The notes: generated by a model not told the origin, from the sequence alone. 64,000 nt of DNA from Ralstonia pickettii DTP0602 (GCA_000471925.1 CP006667.1:3658001-3722000), one strand, 5' to 3'; counted from the first letter of the stretch, positions 9,590 to 18,344 are shown. Numbers and translations are program-made.

Positions 9590-11272
9590 TCAGGCCTCAG
9601 CGCGCTCGCGCGGCTGCTTGTCGGCGTACACGCGTTCCTTGAACGGCGCGATGCCGATGCGGGACAGGGTTTCGATAAAGCGTTCGTCCTCGATGCGGTT
9701 GGCAACGAAGGTGTCGATGATGCGGGTCACCACCTCGGGCATTTCCTCGGCGCTGAACGACGGGCCGATCACCTTGCCCAGCGCGGTCTTGTTGCCCTGG
9801 GCGCCGCCCAGCGTGACCTGGTACCACTCCGAACCGTCCTTGTCGACGCCCAGCACGCCGATGTTGCCGACGTGGTGGTGGCCGCAGGCGTTGATGCAGC
9901 CCGAGATGTTCAGCGAGATCTCGCCCAGGTCGTAGACGTAGTCCAGGTCGTCAAAACGGTCCTGGATCGCCTGCGCGATGGGGATCGACTTGGCGTTGGC
10001 CAGCGAGCAGAAGTCGCCGCCCGGGCAGGCGATGATGTCGGTCAGCAGGCCGATGTTGGGCGTGGCCAGGCCAGCCTTCTTGGCCAGTTGCCACAGCTCG
10101 TACAGGTCCTGCTTCTTCACGTCCGGCAGCACCAGGTTCTGCTCGTGCGCCACGCGCAGTTCGCCAAAGCCGAAGCGGTCGGCCAGGTCGGCCACGGTCT
10201 CGATCTGCGTGTCGGTGGCATCCCCCGGGGGCGAGGCCACGCCCGGCTTGGTCGACAGCGTCACCGCGGCGTAGCCCGGCACCTTGTGGCCGTGCACGCT
10301 GCGGCTGACCCAGCGCGCGAAGGCCTTGTCTTCCAGCAGGTGCTTCTCGTACGAGGTGTCGGTATCGGCCAGCTTCTCATAGGCCGGCGGCGCGAAGTAC
10401 TGCGCCACGCGGTCGAACTCGGCCTGCGTCAGCGTGGCGGGGCCGTCCTTGCTGTGCTGCCATTCTTCCTCGACTTCCTGCGCGAACTTCTCCACGCCGA
10501 TGGCCTTGACCAGGATCTTGATGCGGGCCTTGTACTTGTTGTCGCGGCGACCATAGCGGTTGTACACGCGGATCGCCGACTCGACGTAGGTCAGCATGTG
10601 CTGCCACGGCAGGTCTTCCTTGATCACCGAGCCCAGGATCGGCGTGCGGCCCAGGCCGCCACCGGCCAGGATCCGCAGGCGCACTTCGCCGTCAGCGTTC
10701 TTGTAGGCATAGATGCCGATGTCGTGCATCTGCACCACGGCGCGGTCGTCGGCCGAGGCGGAGATGGCGATCTTGAACTTGCGCGGCAGGAAGGCGAATT
10801 CCGGCTGGAAGGTGCTCCACTGGCGCAGCAGCTCGGCCAGCACACGCGGGTCCACCGACTCGTCCGGCGCGACGCCGGCGAAGTGGTCGGTGGTGATGTT
10901 GCGCACGCAGTTGCCCGAGGTCTGGATGGCGTGCATCTCGACGCTGGCCAGCTCGGCCAGCACGTCGGGCACGCGCTCCAGCTCCATCCAGTTGTACTGG
11001 ATGTTCTGGCGCGTGGAGAAGTGGCCATAGCCGCGGTCATACTCGCGCGCGATATGGCCCAGCTTGCGCATCTGGTTCGACGACAGCAGGCCGTACGGAA
11101 TCGCCACGCGCAGCATGTAGGCGTGACGCTGCATGTACAGGCCGTTCTGCAGCCGCAGCGGCAGGAACTCTTCCTCGGTCAGCTCGTCGGACAGGCGGCG
11201 GCGCACCTGGTCACGGAACTGGGCGACGCGCTCGGCGACGATGCGCTGGTCATATTGGTCGTACTGATACAT
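9590..11272 (-). CDS. cysI: sulfite/nitrite reductase hemoprotein, siroheme and 4Fe-4S
   Basis: The 560-residue protein has the duplicated nitrite/sulfite reductase fold. Cluster and siroheme cysteines are visible as CPGGDFCSLANAKS near residue 430 and NISGCINACGHHH near residue 470, the C-x5-C ... C-x3-C pattern, and FSTRQNIQYNW near residue 85 is the siroheme-binding arginine segment. It reduces sulfite to sulfide. No cysJ flavoprotein is near, so electrons probably come from ferredoxin. It follows the permease gene by 28 bases. Confidence 0.93.
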   Translation of the reverse strand: MYQYDQYDQRIVAERVAQFRDQVRRRLSDELTEEEFLPLRLQNGLYMQRHAYMLRVAIPYGLLSSNQMRKLGHIAREYDRGYGHFSTRQNIQYNWMELERVPDVLAELASVEMHAIQTSGNCVRNITTDHFAGVAPDESVDPRVLAELLRQWSTFQPEFAFLPRKFKIAISASADDRAVVQMHDIGIYAYKNADGEVRLRILAGGGLGRTPILGSVIKEDLPWQHMLTYVESAIRVYNRYGRRDNKYKARIKILVKAIGVEKFAQEVEEEWQHSKDGPATLTQAEFDRVAQYFAPPAYEKLADTDTSYEKHLLEDKAFARWVSRSVHGHKVPGYAAVTLSTKPGVASPPGDATDTQIETVADLADRFGFGELRVAHEQNLVLPDVKKQDLYELWQLAKKAGLATPNIGLLTDIIACPGGDFCSLANAKSIPIAQAIQDRFDDLDYVYDLGEISLNISGCINACGHHHVGNIGVLGVDKDGSEWYQVTLGGAQGNKTALGKVIGPSFSAEEMPEVVTRIIDTFVANRIEDERFIETLSRIGIAPFKERVYADKQPRERAEA

Positions 11273-11300
11273 GGCGGGGTCCGTTCAGTATTCGTTGAAT

Positions 11301-12074
11301 TCAGGAAACGAGCTTGATGGCGACCAGCGTCAGCGTGGTTGCCAGTGCGGCACGCACGAGCCGTTCGGGCAGCGCCCGCGACAGTTGCGCGCCCAGCCAG
11401 ATGCCGGGGATCGAGCCCACCAGCAGCGCCAGCAGCAAATTCCAGTCGACCGTGCCGAGCCACACATGGCCCAGCCCGGCAATCGCCGTCAGCGGGACGG
11501 CGTAGGCAATGTCGGTACCGGCGACTTCGGCCGGCTTCATATGGGGGTACAGCAGCAGGATCAGCGTGGCGCCGACCGCGCCGGCGCCAATCGACGATAC
11601 CGTCACCAGCACGCCGATCACGGCACCGACCGCGATGGTGGCAATGACCTGGGCGCGGCCGTGCAGCTGGAAGCGCGGATTGCGTTCCAGCCAGGCCAGC
11701 ATCTGCTTGCGGAACAGCAGCGACAATACGGTCAGCAGCACTGACACGCCGATGGTCACGCGGATCGCGTGCAGCCACTGGGCGTTGAGTTCACCTGCGC
11801 TCTTGAGCACCAGGATCGCGGCCACCGCCGTCGGCAGGCTGCCGATGCACAGGCGCCGCACCACCTGCCACTGCACATGGCCGTGGGCGCGGTGCGCGAT
11901 GGTGCCGAAACCCTTGGTGATGGCCGCGAAGGCCAGGTCGGTGCCGACCGCGGTCGCCGGCGAGAAGCCGAACAGCAGCGTCAGCAGCGGCGTCATCAAC
12001 GAGCCTCCACCCACCCCGGTCAGACCGACGAGGACGCCTACAAACAGACCGGAAACGGTATAGGCAACAGACAT
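11301..12074 (-). CDS. TauE/SafE family anion permease
   Basis: The 257-residue protein has about eight hydrophobic segments and the family N-terminus GLFVGVLVGLTGVGGGSLMTP, with a second copy of the glycine-rich repeat near residue 150 (GVLVTVSSIGAGAVGAT). TauE/SafE proteins move sulfite, sulfoacetate or other organic/inorganic sulfur anions across the inner membrane. As first gene of the cys unit and adjacent to a CysB-type regulator, sulfate or sulfite transport is likely here; direction and substrate are inference. Confidence 0.88.
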   Translation of the reverse strand: MSVAYTVSGLFVGVLVGLTGVGGGSLMTPLLTLLFGFSPATAVGTDLAFAAITKGFGTIAHRAHGHVQWQVVRRLCIGSLPTAVAAILVLKSAGELNAQWLHAIRVTIGVSVLLTVLSLLFRKQMLAWLERNPRFQLHGRAQVIATIAVGAVIGVLVTVSSIGAGAVGATLILLLYPHMKPAEVAGTDIAYAVPLTAIAGLGHVWLGTVDWNLLLALLVGSIPGIWLGAQLSRALPERLVRAALATTLTLVAIKLVS

Positions 12075-12239
12075 GGAGGACTCGGCTGGGCCTGGCCAGT
12101 GGGTCTCGCATCACAAAGTGGCTGCTGCGAGAGGACGCACTGAGGGCAGGCTGTTCATTAACAAAGTTCGAGAATCGTAATAAACTGGCCTCATACCTCA
12201 AACTAATAAGAAGTTGTTTGTTTATACGAACCTAGATAT
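12075..12239. promoter_or_regulatory. divergent control region between the cys unit and the CysB-type regulator
   Basis: This 165-base gap separates the divergent permease gene and the LysR gene. Its right half is markedly AT-rich (from about 12155), with ATAA/TTAT-containing stretches typical of CysB-family binding regions. I cannot fix individual boxes. The regulator has no clear ribosome site before its ATG at 12240. Confidence 0.5.
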
Positions 12240-13181
12240 ATGAACCTGCACCAGTTTCGCTTCGTGCGCGAAGCCGTCCGGCAGAACTACAACCTGACCG
12301 AGGCCGCCAAAGCGCTCTACACATCACAACCCGGTGTGTCCAAGGCCATCATCGAGCTGGAAGAAGAGCTGGGCGTCGATATCTTCACGCGCCACGGCAA
12401 GCGCATCCGCAGCCTGACCGAGCCTGGGCGGCGCATTCTCAGCTCCGTGGAGAAGATCCTGCAGGAGGTGGAAAGCCTGAAGCGCGTCGGCATGGACTAT
12501 GCGGCACAGGACCAGGGCAACTTCACCATCGCCACCACCCACACGCAGGCCCGCTACGCACTGCCTCGGGTGATCGGCGAGTTCACCAAGCGCTACCCCA
12601 AGGTGCGGCTGTCGATCCAGCAGGGCAACCCGACGCAGATCGCCGACATGCTGCTGCACGACCAGGCCGATATCGGTATCGCCACGGAAGGCATCACCAA
12701 CGACAAGAACCTGGTGTCGTTGCCGGGCTACCAGTGGACGCATATGGTGATTACGCCACCCGACCACCCGCTGCTGGACAAGAAGCACCTGGCGATCGAG
12801 GACCTGATGGGCTACCCGCTGATCACCTACGACCCCAACTTCGCCGGGCGGCCCAAGATCGACAAGGCCTTCGAGCTGCGCCACCTGAAGCCCGACATCG
12901 TGCTGGAGGCGATTGACGCGGACGTGATCAAGACCTACGTGGAGATCGGCCTGGGCGTGGGCATCGTCGCCGGGGTCGCCTATGATGCGGAGCGCGACCG
13001 CAACCTGCGCGGGATCCCGGCCGGACACCTGTTCGGCAGCAATGTGACGCACCTGGCGGTCAAGCAGGGCGCCTACCTGCGCAGCTTTGTCTACACCTTC
13101 ATCGAGCTGTTCTCGCCGACGCTGAACCGCAAGCTGGTCGAGCAGGCCATGTCCGGCGACCACGAAGCCTACGAACTCTGA
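12240..13181 (+). CDS. cysB: CysB-family LysR transcriptional regulator
   Basis: The 313-residue protein has an N-terminal winged helix (FVREAVRQNYNLTEAAKALYTSQPGVSK is split over residues 6-34; SQPGVSKAI recognition helix) and a C-terminal substrate-binding domain. The TTHTQARYALP segment near residue 100 and the SIQQGNPTQIADML stretch are diagnostic of CysB/Cbl, which bind O- or N-acetylserine and activate sulfate genes. Divergent placement next to the whole cys unit supports this; whether it is CysB proper or a Cbl-type paralogue cannot be settled from sequence alone. Confidence 0.88.
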   Translation: MNLHQFRFVREAVRQNYNLTEAAKALYTSQPGVSKAIIELEEELGVDIFTRHGKRIRSLTEPGRRILSSVEKILQEVESLKRVGMDYAAQDQGNFTIATTHTQARYALPRVIGEFTKRYPKVRLSIQQGNPTQIADMLLHDQADIGIATEGITNDKNLVSLPGYQWTHMVITPPDHPLLDKKHLAIEDLMGYPLITYDPNFAGRPKIDKAFELRHLKPDIVLEAIDADVIKTYVEIGLGVGIVAGVAYDAERDRNLRGIPAGHLFGSNVTHLAVKQGAYLRSFVYTFIELFSPTLNRKLVEQAMSGDHEAYEL

Positions 13182-13225
13182 GCGCGGCACGCTGCCGCCC
13201 TCTCTATATAAGAAGCAGACCAACC

Positions 13226-13270
13226 ATGCATTGCATATCCATCACGCCGCACCGGCCGGAGGCCCTGTGA
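13226..13270 (+). CDS. possible 14-codon upstream ORF coupled to the methyltransferase gene
   Basis: An ATG at 13226 opens MHCISITPHRPEAL and its TGA overlaps the GTG start of the next gene in a GTGA arrangement. An AGAAG sequence about ten bases upstream could be its ribosome site. It may be a translational leader or simply chance; no composition signal can be read from 14 codons. Confidence 0.25.
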   Translation: MHCISITPHRPEAL

Positions 13271-14430
13271 GCCCCGAGCGCGAACTGCCCCGGATCCACT
13301 GGACCGAAGACGGCGCCGAACGCAGCGCCGCCTGGCGCTCCGAAGCCGGCACCACGCCGCCGCGGCGCGTGGTGATCGCCGACGACACCACCAGCGCCGA
13401 CACCGCCTACCGCCTGGCCTGCGAGGGCACCGCCCTGCTCTGGCGCGGCGACTTCCAGAACGCGCGCCAACTGCTGCAGGCAATGGCCCGCCGCACCGAA
13501 CGCAAGCCCAAGAAGGCCAGCCGGCCCGGCCAGAAGGCCAAGGCCGCGGCGCCGCACTCACCCACCGAGGCCTTCCACCTGCACCGGCTGGCGCAGTCGC
13601 AGCGCGCCCGCACGCTGGGCATGCTGCTGCTGCCTTTCGAGGCCGACCACAGCGTACCGCTGCGCCGCGCGCCGGACGTGCGCGAGGCCTGCGAGCAGGT
13701 CTATGGCCCGGCCGACGAACCCTACGTTGCGTCGATGCGCGAGCTGCTCGGCATGATCGGCGCCTATGAATGGCGCAAGAAAGGCGTGGAGATCCCGGCG
13801 CTGGAAGACCGCATCCACCCCTGGTACGGCGTGTTCTCGCCGGTGCGCGGCGAGTATGTCGACCTGGTCGCGGCCGAGCCGCTTCCGGCGAAGACGCTGG
13901 CCTTCGACATCGGCACCGGCACCGGCGTGCTGGCCGCGGTGCTGGCCCGGCGCGGCGTGAAGCGCATCGTGGCGACCGACCAGGACCCGCGTGCGCTCGC
14001 CTGCGCCCGCGAGAACATCGACCGGCTCGGCTATGCCGGGCAGGTCGAGATCGTGCAGGCCGACCTGTTCCCCGAAGGCCGCGCGCCGCTGGTGGTGTGC
14101 AACCCGCCCTGGGTGCCGGCACGGCCCAGCTCGCCGGTCGAGCGCGCGGTCTACGATCCGGACAGCGCCATGCTGCGCGGCTTCCTGCAAGGGCTGGCCG
14201 TGCACCTGGAGCCGGACGGCGAAGGCTGGCTGCTGCTGTCGGACCTGGCCGAACACCTGGGCCTGCGTCCGCGCGAGGAACTGATGGGCTGGATCGAGGC
14301 AGCCGGGCTGAAGGTGCTGGGCCGCTCCGATATCCGCCCGCGCCACCCGCGCGCGAGCGACGCCATCGACCCGCTGCATGCGGCGCGTTCCGCCGAGGTG
14401 ACCACGCTCTGGCGTCTGGGCGCGCGCTGA
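13267..14430 (+). CDS. class I SAM-dependent methyltransferase, N5-glutamine/PrmC-like core
   Basis: The 387-residue product has a Rossmann methyltransferase core in its second half: motif I AFDIGTGTGVLAAVLARRG near residue 218, ATDQDP (motif II) and the catalytic-type VVCNPPWVPARP near residue 278. NPPW is shared by PrmC/HemK glutamine methylases and some RNA or small-molecule N-methylases; the acceptor here is unknown. The first 200 residues include a basic KPKKASRPGQKAK linker near residue 80. I prefer the GTG at 13267, with GGAGG four bases before it, over an in-frame TTG at 13231. Confidence 0.75.
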   Translation: MSPERELPRIHWTEDGAERSAAWRSEAGTTPPRRVVIADDTTSADTAYRLACEGTALLWRGDFQNARQLLQAMARRTERKPKKASRPGQKAKAAAPHSPTEAFHLHRLAQSQRARTLGMLLLPFEADHSVPLRRAPDVREACEQVYGPADEPYVASMRELLGMIGAYEWRKKGVEIPALEDRIHPWYGVFSPVRGEYVDLVAAEPLPAKTLAFDIGTGTGVLAAVLARRGVKRIVATDQDPRALACARENIDRLGYAGQVEIVQADLFPEGRAPLVVCNPPWVPARPSSPVERAVYDPDSAMLRGFLQGLAVHLEPDGEGWLLLSDLAEHLGLRPREELMGWIEAAGLKVLGRSDIRPRHPRASDAIDPLHAARSAEVTTLWRLGAR

Positions 14431-14503
14431 CGCGCCCCGGGCGTGCCCCTCGGGCAGAGTTCGGCTATCCTTTCCCGTCACATATAAGAAAGGAGGAGAC
14501 AAG

Positions 14504-15673
14504 ATGCCGAACCTGCCCCGCCTGCTGCCCGCCGCCGTGCTCACCGCCCTGCTCTGCGCCAGCGCCACCGCGCTGGCTGACATCCGCGTCGGCATCGACG
14601 TATCCACCACCGGGCCAGCGGCCTCGATCGGCATCCCCTCCAAGAACACCGTGCTGATGTGGCCGCAGACGCTGGGCGGCCAGAAGGCGCATTACGTGAT
14701 CCTGGACGACGGCTCCGACCCGGCCGCGGCGGTGCGCAACGTGCGCAAGCTGATTTCCGAGGAAAAGGTCGACGTGATCGTCGGCCCCAACATCACGCCC
14801 ACCGCCATCGCCGCGCTCGACGCCGTGTCCGAGAGCGAGACGCCGATGGTGGCGCTGGCGGCCTCGGCCGCCATCGTCGAGCCCCAGACCGACACCAAGC
14901 GCCGCTGGGCCTTCAAGATGCCGCAGAACGACTCGCACATGGCGACCGTGCTGACCGAGTACATGAGCAACCACGGCGTCAAGACCGTCGGCTTTATCGG
15001 CTTTGCCGACGCCTATGGCGAAAGCTGGTGGCGCGAGTTCTCGAAGCTGGCCGAGGTGCGCAAGATCAGGGTCGTTGCCAACGAGCGCTTCTCGCGCAAC
15101 GACACCTCGGTGACCGGCCAGGTGCTCAAGCTGATGGCCGCCAACCCCGACGCGGTGCTGATCGCCGGCGCCGGCACGCCCTCGGTGCTGCCGCAGAAGA
15201 CGCTGGGCGAGCGCGGCTACAAAGGCAAGGTCTACCAGACCCACGGCATCGCCACCTGGGACTTCCTGCGCATGGGCGGCAAGGACGTGGAAGGCACGCT
15301 GTTCCCGACCGGCCCGGTGGTGGTCGCGCGCCAGCTGCCCGAGAGCCACCCGGTGCGCAAGGTCGCGCTGGACTTCGTCAACCGCTACGAGGCCAAGTAC
15401 GGCGCCGACAGCGTGACCCAGTTCGCCGGCGACGCCTGGGGCGCATGGATGCTGCTCGACGATGCCACGCGCCGCGCGCTCAAGACGGGCGCCCAGCCCG
15501 GCACGCGCGAATTCCGCGCCGCCATGCGCGACGCGCTGGAATCCACCACCAACCTCACCATCCCCAATGGCGTGATGAACATGAACCCGAAGGACCACCA
15601 GGGCTTCGACCAGCGTTCACGCGTGATGGGGGTGATCCGCAACGGCAAGTTCGCCTATGCGGGCGAAAAGTAG
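14504..15673 (+). CDS. ABC transporter periplasmic binding protein, Leu/Ile/Val (LivJ/K) type
   Basis: The 389-residue protein has a clear signal peptide (hydrophobic core to ASATALA, cut near residue 25) and a two-lobe type I periplasmic binding fold: DIRVGIDVSTTGPAASIG at the N-terminus, VDVIVGPNITPTAIAALD near residue 90 and FIGFADAYGE near residue 165. It lacks the lipobox of the LivK-like protein at 59.5 kb. A strong AAAGGAGG ribosome site stands before the start. No permease or ATPase genes are adjacent, so it may be an orphan that serves a transporter elsewhere or a non-transport sensor. Substrate unknown. Confidence 0.85.
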   Translation: MPNLPRLLPAAVLTALLCASATALADIRVGIDVSTTGPAASIGIPSKNTVLMWPQTLGGQKAHYVILDDGSDPAAAVRNVRKLISEEKVDVIVGPNITPTAIAALDAVSESETPMVALAASAAIVEPQTDTKRRWAFKMPQNDSHMATVLTEYMSNHGVKTVGFIGFADAYGESWWREFSKLAEVRKIRVVANERFSRNDTSVTGQVLKLMAANPDAVLIAGAGTPSVLPQKTLGERGYKGKVYQTHGIATWDFLRMGGKDVEGTLFPTGPVVVARQLPESHPVRKVALDFVNRYEAKYGADSVTQFAGDAWGAWMLLDDATRRALKTGAQPGTREFRAAMRDALESTTNLTIPNGVMNMNPKDHQGFDQRSRVMGVIRNGKFAYAGEK

Positions 15674-15706
15674 CCCGCTGCCTCAAGCCTGAAAGGAAGC
15701 ATTCGC

Positions 15707-16582
15707 ATGACCACCACCCCCACCACCGTTGCCTTTATCGGCCTGGGCGCCATGGGCTCGCACATGGTCCGCCACCTGCTGGCGGCCGGCCATGCCGTGC
15801 GCGCCTTCGTGCGCCGCCCGGAGGCCGCCGAGGCCGCGCGCGCCATGGGTGCGGAACCGTACTTCACGCCGGCCGAAGCCGCGCGCGGCGCCAGCGTCGT
15901 CTTCACCAACGTGACCTCGTCCGAAGACGTGCGCGAAGTGCTGCTGGGCGAGCAAGGCGTGATCCACGGCGCCGCGCCCGGCACCATCTGCGTGGACCAC
16001 AGCACCATCTCGCCGATCGTCACGCGCGAGATCGCGGCGGCGCTGGCCGCGCGGGGCATCGAGGCGCTGGACTGCCCGGTGTCGGGCGGCACCGCGGGCG
16101 CCGAGGCCGCCACGCTTACCATCATGGTCGGCGGCAAGCCCGAGATGCTGGAGCGCGTGCGCCCGCTGCTGCAACTGCTGGGCAAGACCATCACCCATAT
16201 CGGCGACAACGGCGCCGGCCAGGTCGCCAAGCTGTGCAACCAGATCGCGCAGGTGGTCAATATCGAAGGCATCGCCGAAGCCATGCGCTTTGCCGCCGCA
16301 CAGAACGTCGATACCGGCCGCGTGTTCGAGGCCATGGCGACCGGCATGGCGGGCAGCCGCATGCTCGACCTGATGGGCCCCAAGATGGTGGCGCGCAACT
16401 TCGCCGCCGGCATCGAGGCGCGCCTGCACGACAAGGACTTCGGGCTGGCGCGCGATATCGCCGAGGAAATCGGCCTGGACCTGCCGGCGATGCAGGCCAC
16501 CTCGGCGCAGTTGCGCATGCTGATGGCCAACGGCTGGGGCAAGGACGATACGTCGTCGCTGCTGCGCGTGCTCGAGGACTGA
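15707..16582 (+). CDS. NAD(P)-dependent beta-hydroxyacid dehydrogenase (3-hydroxyisobutyrate dehydrogenase family)
   Basis: The 291-residue protein starts with the dinucleotide-binding motif VAFIGLGAMGSHM, has the family substrate motif DCPVSGGTAGAEAATLTIMVGG near residue 123 split as D-CPVSGG-xxGA, and the catalytic lysine segment NGAGQVAKLCNQ near residue 170. Members oxidise 3-hydroxyisobutyrate, tartronate semialdehyde or related acids. It lies 33 bases after the binding protein gene on the same strand, so the two may form a small operon for uptake and oxidation of one acid; that link is inference. Confidence 0.88.
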   Translation: MTTTPTTVAFIGLGAMGSHMVRHLLAAGHAVRAFVRRPEAAEAARAMGAEPYFTPAEAARGASVVFTNVTSSEDVREVLLGEQGVIHGAAPGTICVDHSTISPIVTREIAAALAARGIEALDCPVSGGTAGAEAATLTIMVGGKPEMLERVRPLLQLLGKTITHIGDNGAGQVAKLCNQIAQVVNIEGIAEAMRFAAAQNVDTGRVFEAMATGMAGSRMLDLMGPKMVARNFAAGIEARLHDKDFGLARDIAEEIGLDLPAMQATSAQLRMLMANGWGKDDTSSLLRVLED

Positions 16583-16593
16583 CCGACCCTGCC

Positions 16594-17514
16594 CTAGCGG
16601 CCCATCAGGCGCAGTACCGCGCGCGTCAGCGTGCTGTCCGCCTCGCTGAAGCCGTCGAGCACATTGAAGTGGTGGCAGCCCGGCAGCACGATATCGCTCG
16701 CTGCCGGGTGCCCCACGTTGGCCGGCCACGCCGCGCGCATCAGCGCATGCTGGCGCTGGTACTCGTCCGCCTCCAGCTCGCCCACGGCAAGCGCCAGCGG
16801 CGCTGCGCCGGCCGGCGGCATGAACGCCGGCGACAGGCGCGCGACATCCTCTTCCGACAGCCGCAGGTCGCACTGCAGGAAGGCCGCGCGCCGCAGCGGC
16901 TCCATGTCGTACAGCCCGCTGACCGAGAGCCCGCCCTTGACCAGGTCGACCGGCAGATCGGCGCCGAGCTCCGGCCAGCGCGCCGCCATCAGCATCGCCA
17001 CCAGGTGGCCGCCGACGGAATGCCCGGCCACGAACAGCCGGTCCGGATCGTGCCCGAACTGGTCCGACTCGCGGTACAGCCAGGCAACGCTGTCCAGCAC
17101 CTGCCGCACGATCTCCGGCACCGTCACGGACGGCACCAGCGAGTAGTTGACCACCGCCACCGCTACGCCCAGCGCCGGCAGCACGCTGGCGACAAAGCTG
17201 TGGTCGCGCTTGTCCAGCGCACGGAAATAGCCGCCGTGTACGAACACCAGCAGCGGCGGCAGCGATCCGTTCGCCCTCTGCGCCGGGAAATAGTCCAGCG
17301 TCTGGTCCTGCGGATGCCGTGCGCACGCGCCGGCATAGCTCAGGTCGGCGAGGAAGCCGCCGCGCTCGCGCACCTCGGCGGACCACTGCGCCCAGCGTGC
17401 CATATGCGCCGGGTTGTCCGGCACATTGGCGCGGTTGTTATATTCTCGGTCGTAGAACTCAGGATCCTGCGAGGGAAGGCTGGCAAGGCTCGCCAGCGAA
17501 GCTTGGTCGGTCAT
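16594..17514 (-). CDS. alpha/beta hydrolase, kynurenine formamidase/carboxylesterase-like
   Basis: The 306-residue protein has the oxyanion-hole motif VFVHGGYF near residue 92 and the nucleophile elbow AGHSVGGH near residue 158, followed by a C-terminal histidine in CHHFNV near residue 282. HGG plus GxSxGG is the hormone-sensitive-lipase/kynurenine formamidase pattern. The start MTDQAS at 17514 gives a family-like length; the open frame continues upstream without homology signs. It converges with the dehydrogenase gene, only 11 bases apart. Substrate not predictable. Confidence 0.82.
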   Translation of the reverse strand: MTDQASLASLASLPSQDPEFYDREYNNRANVPDNPAHMARWAQWSAEVRERGGFLADLSYAGACARHPQDQTLDYFPAQRANGSLPPLLVFVHGGYFRALDKRDHSFVASVLPALGVAVAVVNYSLVPSVTVPEIVRQVLDSVAWLYRESDQFGHDPDRLFVAGHSVGGHLVAMLMAARWPELGADLPVDLVKGGLSVSGLYDMEPLRRAAFLQCDLRLSEEDVARLSPAFMPPAGAAPLALAVGELEADEYQRQHALMRAAWPANVGHPAASDIVLPGCHHFNVLDGFSEADSTLTRAVLRLMGR

Positions 17515-17631
17515 GGCGTTCGGTGCGTTGCGGTAGCTGGAAGGCCGGCGCCGATCGCATGACGTGCGCCGTGCCGGCGATCCTAACCGGATTTGCGTGC
17601 CGCAGGCCATCCGTGCCACTACCGTTTATCC

Positions 17632-17997
17632 ATGGTCGTCAAACGCCACCTGCGCTCCGGCCGGGCCAGCCAGCTCGGCCCCCCGCCCCCACCCCCGGAC
17701 AGTCCGGCCGCCACGCGCTGCCCCTTATGCGGCCGCGAACTGGTGCCGGGCCCCAGCACCGACCTGCACCATCCCGTCCCGCGCAGCCACGGCGGCCGCG
17801 AGGTCGTGCCGATGCACCGCGTCTGCCACCAGAAGATCCATTCCGTCTTCACCGAGGCCGAACTGGCGACCACCTTCCACGACTGGCACGCGCTGCGCCG
17901 CCACCCCGCCATGGCCGAGTTCATCCGCTGGATCGCCCGCAAGCCGCCCGAGTACTACGACCGCAACCGCACCGCCCGGGCCCGGCGCGGGCGTTGA
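17632..17997 (+). CDS. small HNH endonuclease-domain protein
   Basis: The 121-residue protein contains CPLCGREL near residue 28, DLHHPVPRSHGG near residue 44 and HRVCHQKIH near residue 60: two Cys pairs plus the HH/H residues of an HNH zinc nuclease. The C-terminus is basic. Similar short HNH proteins occur singly in Cupriavidus and Ralstonia chromosomes; biological role unknown. I chose the ATG at 17632 (MVVKRHLRSG) over an upstream in-frame start. Confidence 0.75.
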   Translation: MVVKRHLRSGRASQLGPPPPPPDSPAATRCPLCGRELVPGPSTDLHHPVPRSHGGREVVPMHRVCHQKIHSVFTEAELATTFHDWHALRRHPAMAEFIRWIARKPPEYYDRNRTARARRGR

Positions 17998-18013
17998 ACC
18001 AACCGGACGCCGG

Positions 18014-18042
18014 TTGTCGGGCGGGTGGATTTGCGGCATAAT
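18014..18042 (+). promoter_or_regulatory. sigma70-type promoter of tRNA-Leu
   Basis: TTGTCG at 18014-18019 and CATAAT at 18037-18042 are 17 bases apart. Transcription would start about 35 bases before the mature tRNA. Confidence 0.6.
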
Positions 18043-18083
18043 CCTCGGCTCAGCACGGCATCGGTTCCGATGCCAGACACCCT

Positions 18084-18168
18084 GCCCGGGTGGTGAAACA
18101 GGTAGACGCAGGGGACTCAAAATCCCCCGCCGCAAGGCGTGTCGGTTCGAGTCCGACCCCGGGCACCA
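18084..18168 (+). tRNA. tRNA-Leu (anticodon CAA)
   Basis: The 85-base sequence folds as a class II tRNA: acceptor GCCCGGG pairs with CCCGGGC, the anticodon stem GGGGA/TCCCC holds the loop CTCAAAA (anticodon CAA, reads UUG), a long variable arm follows, the T arm is GTCGG-TTCGAGT-CCGAC, and the CCA end is encoded. Its 3' end is the integration target of the island that follows. Confidence 0.95.
18146..18168 (+). repeat. attL: tRNA-Leu 3' end
   Basis: TTCGAGTCCGACCCC plus GGGCACCA, identical to the right-hand copy at 39127-39148 except for one extra G. It covers the T loop to the CCA end, the usual crossover site for P4-type integrases. Confidence 0.88.
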
Positions 18169-18201
18169 AGAACAATTCCCAAGCAGTCCCGAGAATTCCG
18201 G

Positions 18202-18236
18202 AAACCCCCGCCCAGCCTAGCTTTGCGGGGGTTTTT
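18202..18236 (+). terminator. rho-independent terminator after tRNA-Leu
   Basis: AAACCCCCGC (18202-18211) pairs with GCGGGGGTTT (18225-18234) over a 13-base loop and is followed by a T run. Confidence 0.8.
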
Positions 18237-18271
18237 GCTTCCCGAGTAGTCCGAGAACGTTCGTTGACAGC

Positions 18272-18342
18272 GGGGGTATCTTGGGGGTACATCTGGGGGT
18301 ATGTGGCGTGAAGTACCTCATTCCTCGCGAAATGTACCCCCA
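18272..18342. repeat. left arm-type integrase repeats
   Basis: Three tandem units of the form GGGGGTA(T/C)(C/A/G)T, spaced 11-12 bases, start at 18272, 18283 and 18295. An inverted copy, ATGTACCCCCA, lies at 18332-18342, just before the integrase ATG. The same TGGGGGTACAT unit occurs twice near the right end (39053-39075). The placement inside both ends fits arm-type integrase or excisionase sites, and the copy touching the integrase start suggests autoregulation. Confidence 0.65.
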
Positions 18343-18344
18343 CC

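Noticed and set aside
14659..17562. 967-codon open frame on the plus strand
   Set aside because: Frame-shifted shadow of the binding protein and dehydrogenase genes and antisense of the hydrolase; Arg/Ala/Gly-rich without domains.
18272..18304. Short tandem GGGGGTA repeats considered as a CRISPR array
   Set aside because: Units are only 11-12 bases with no spacers and recur at the other island end, which fits integrase arm sites; no cas genes are present despite the CARF-like domain at 37-38 kb.
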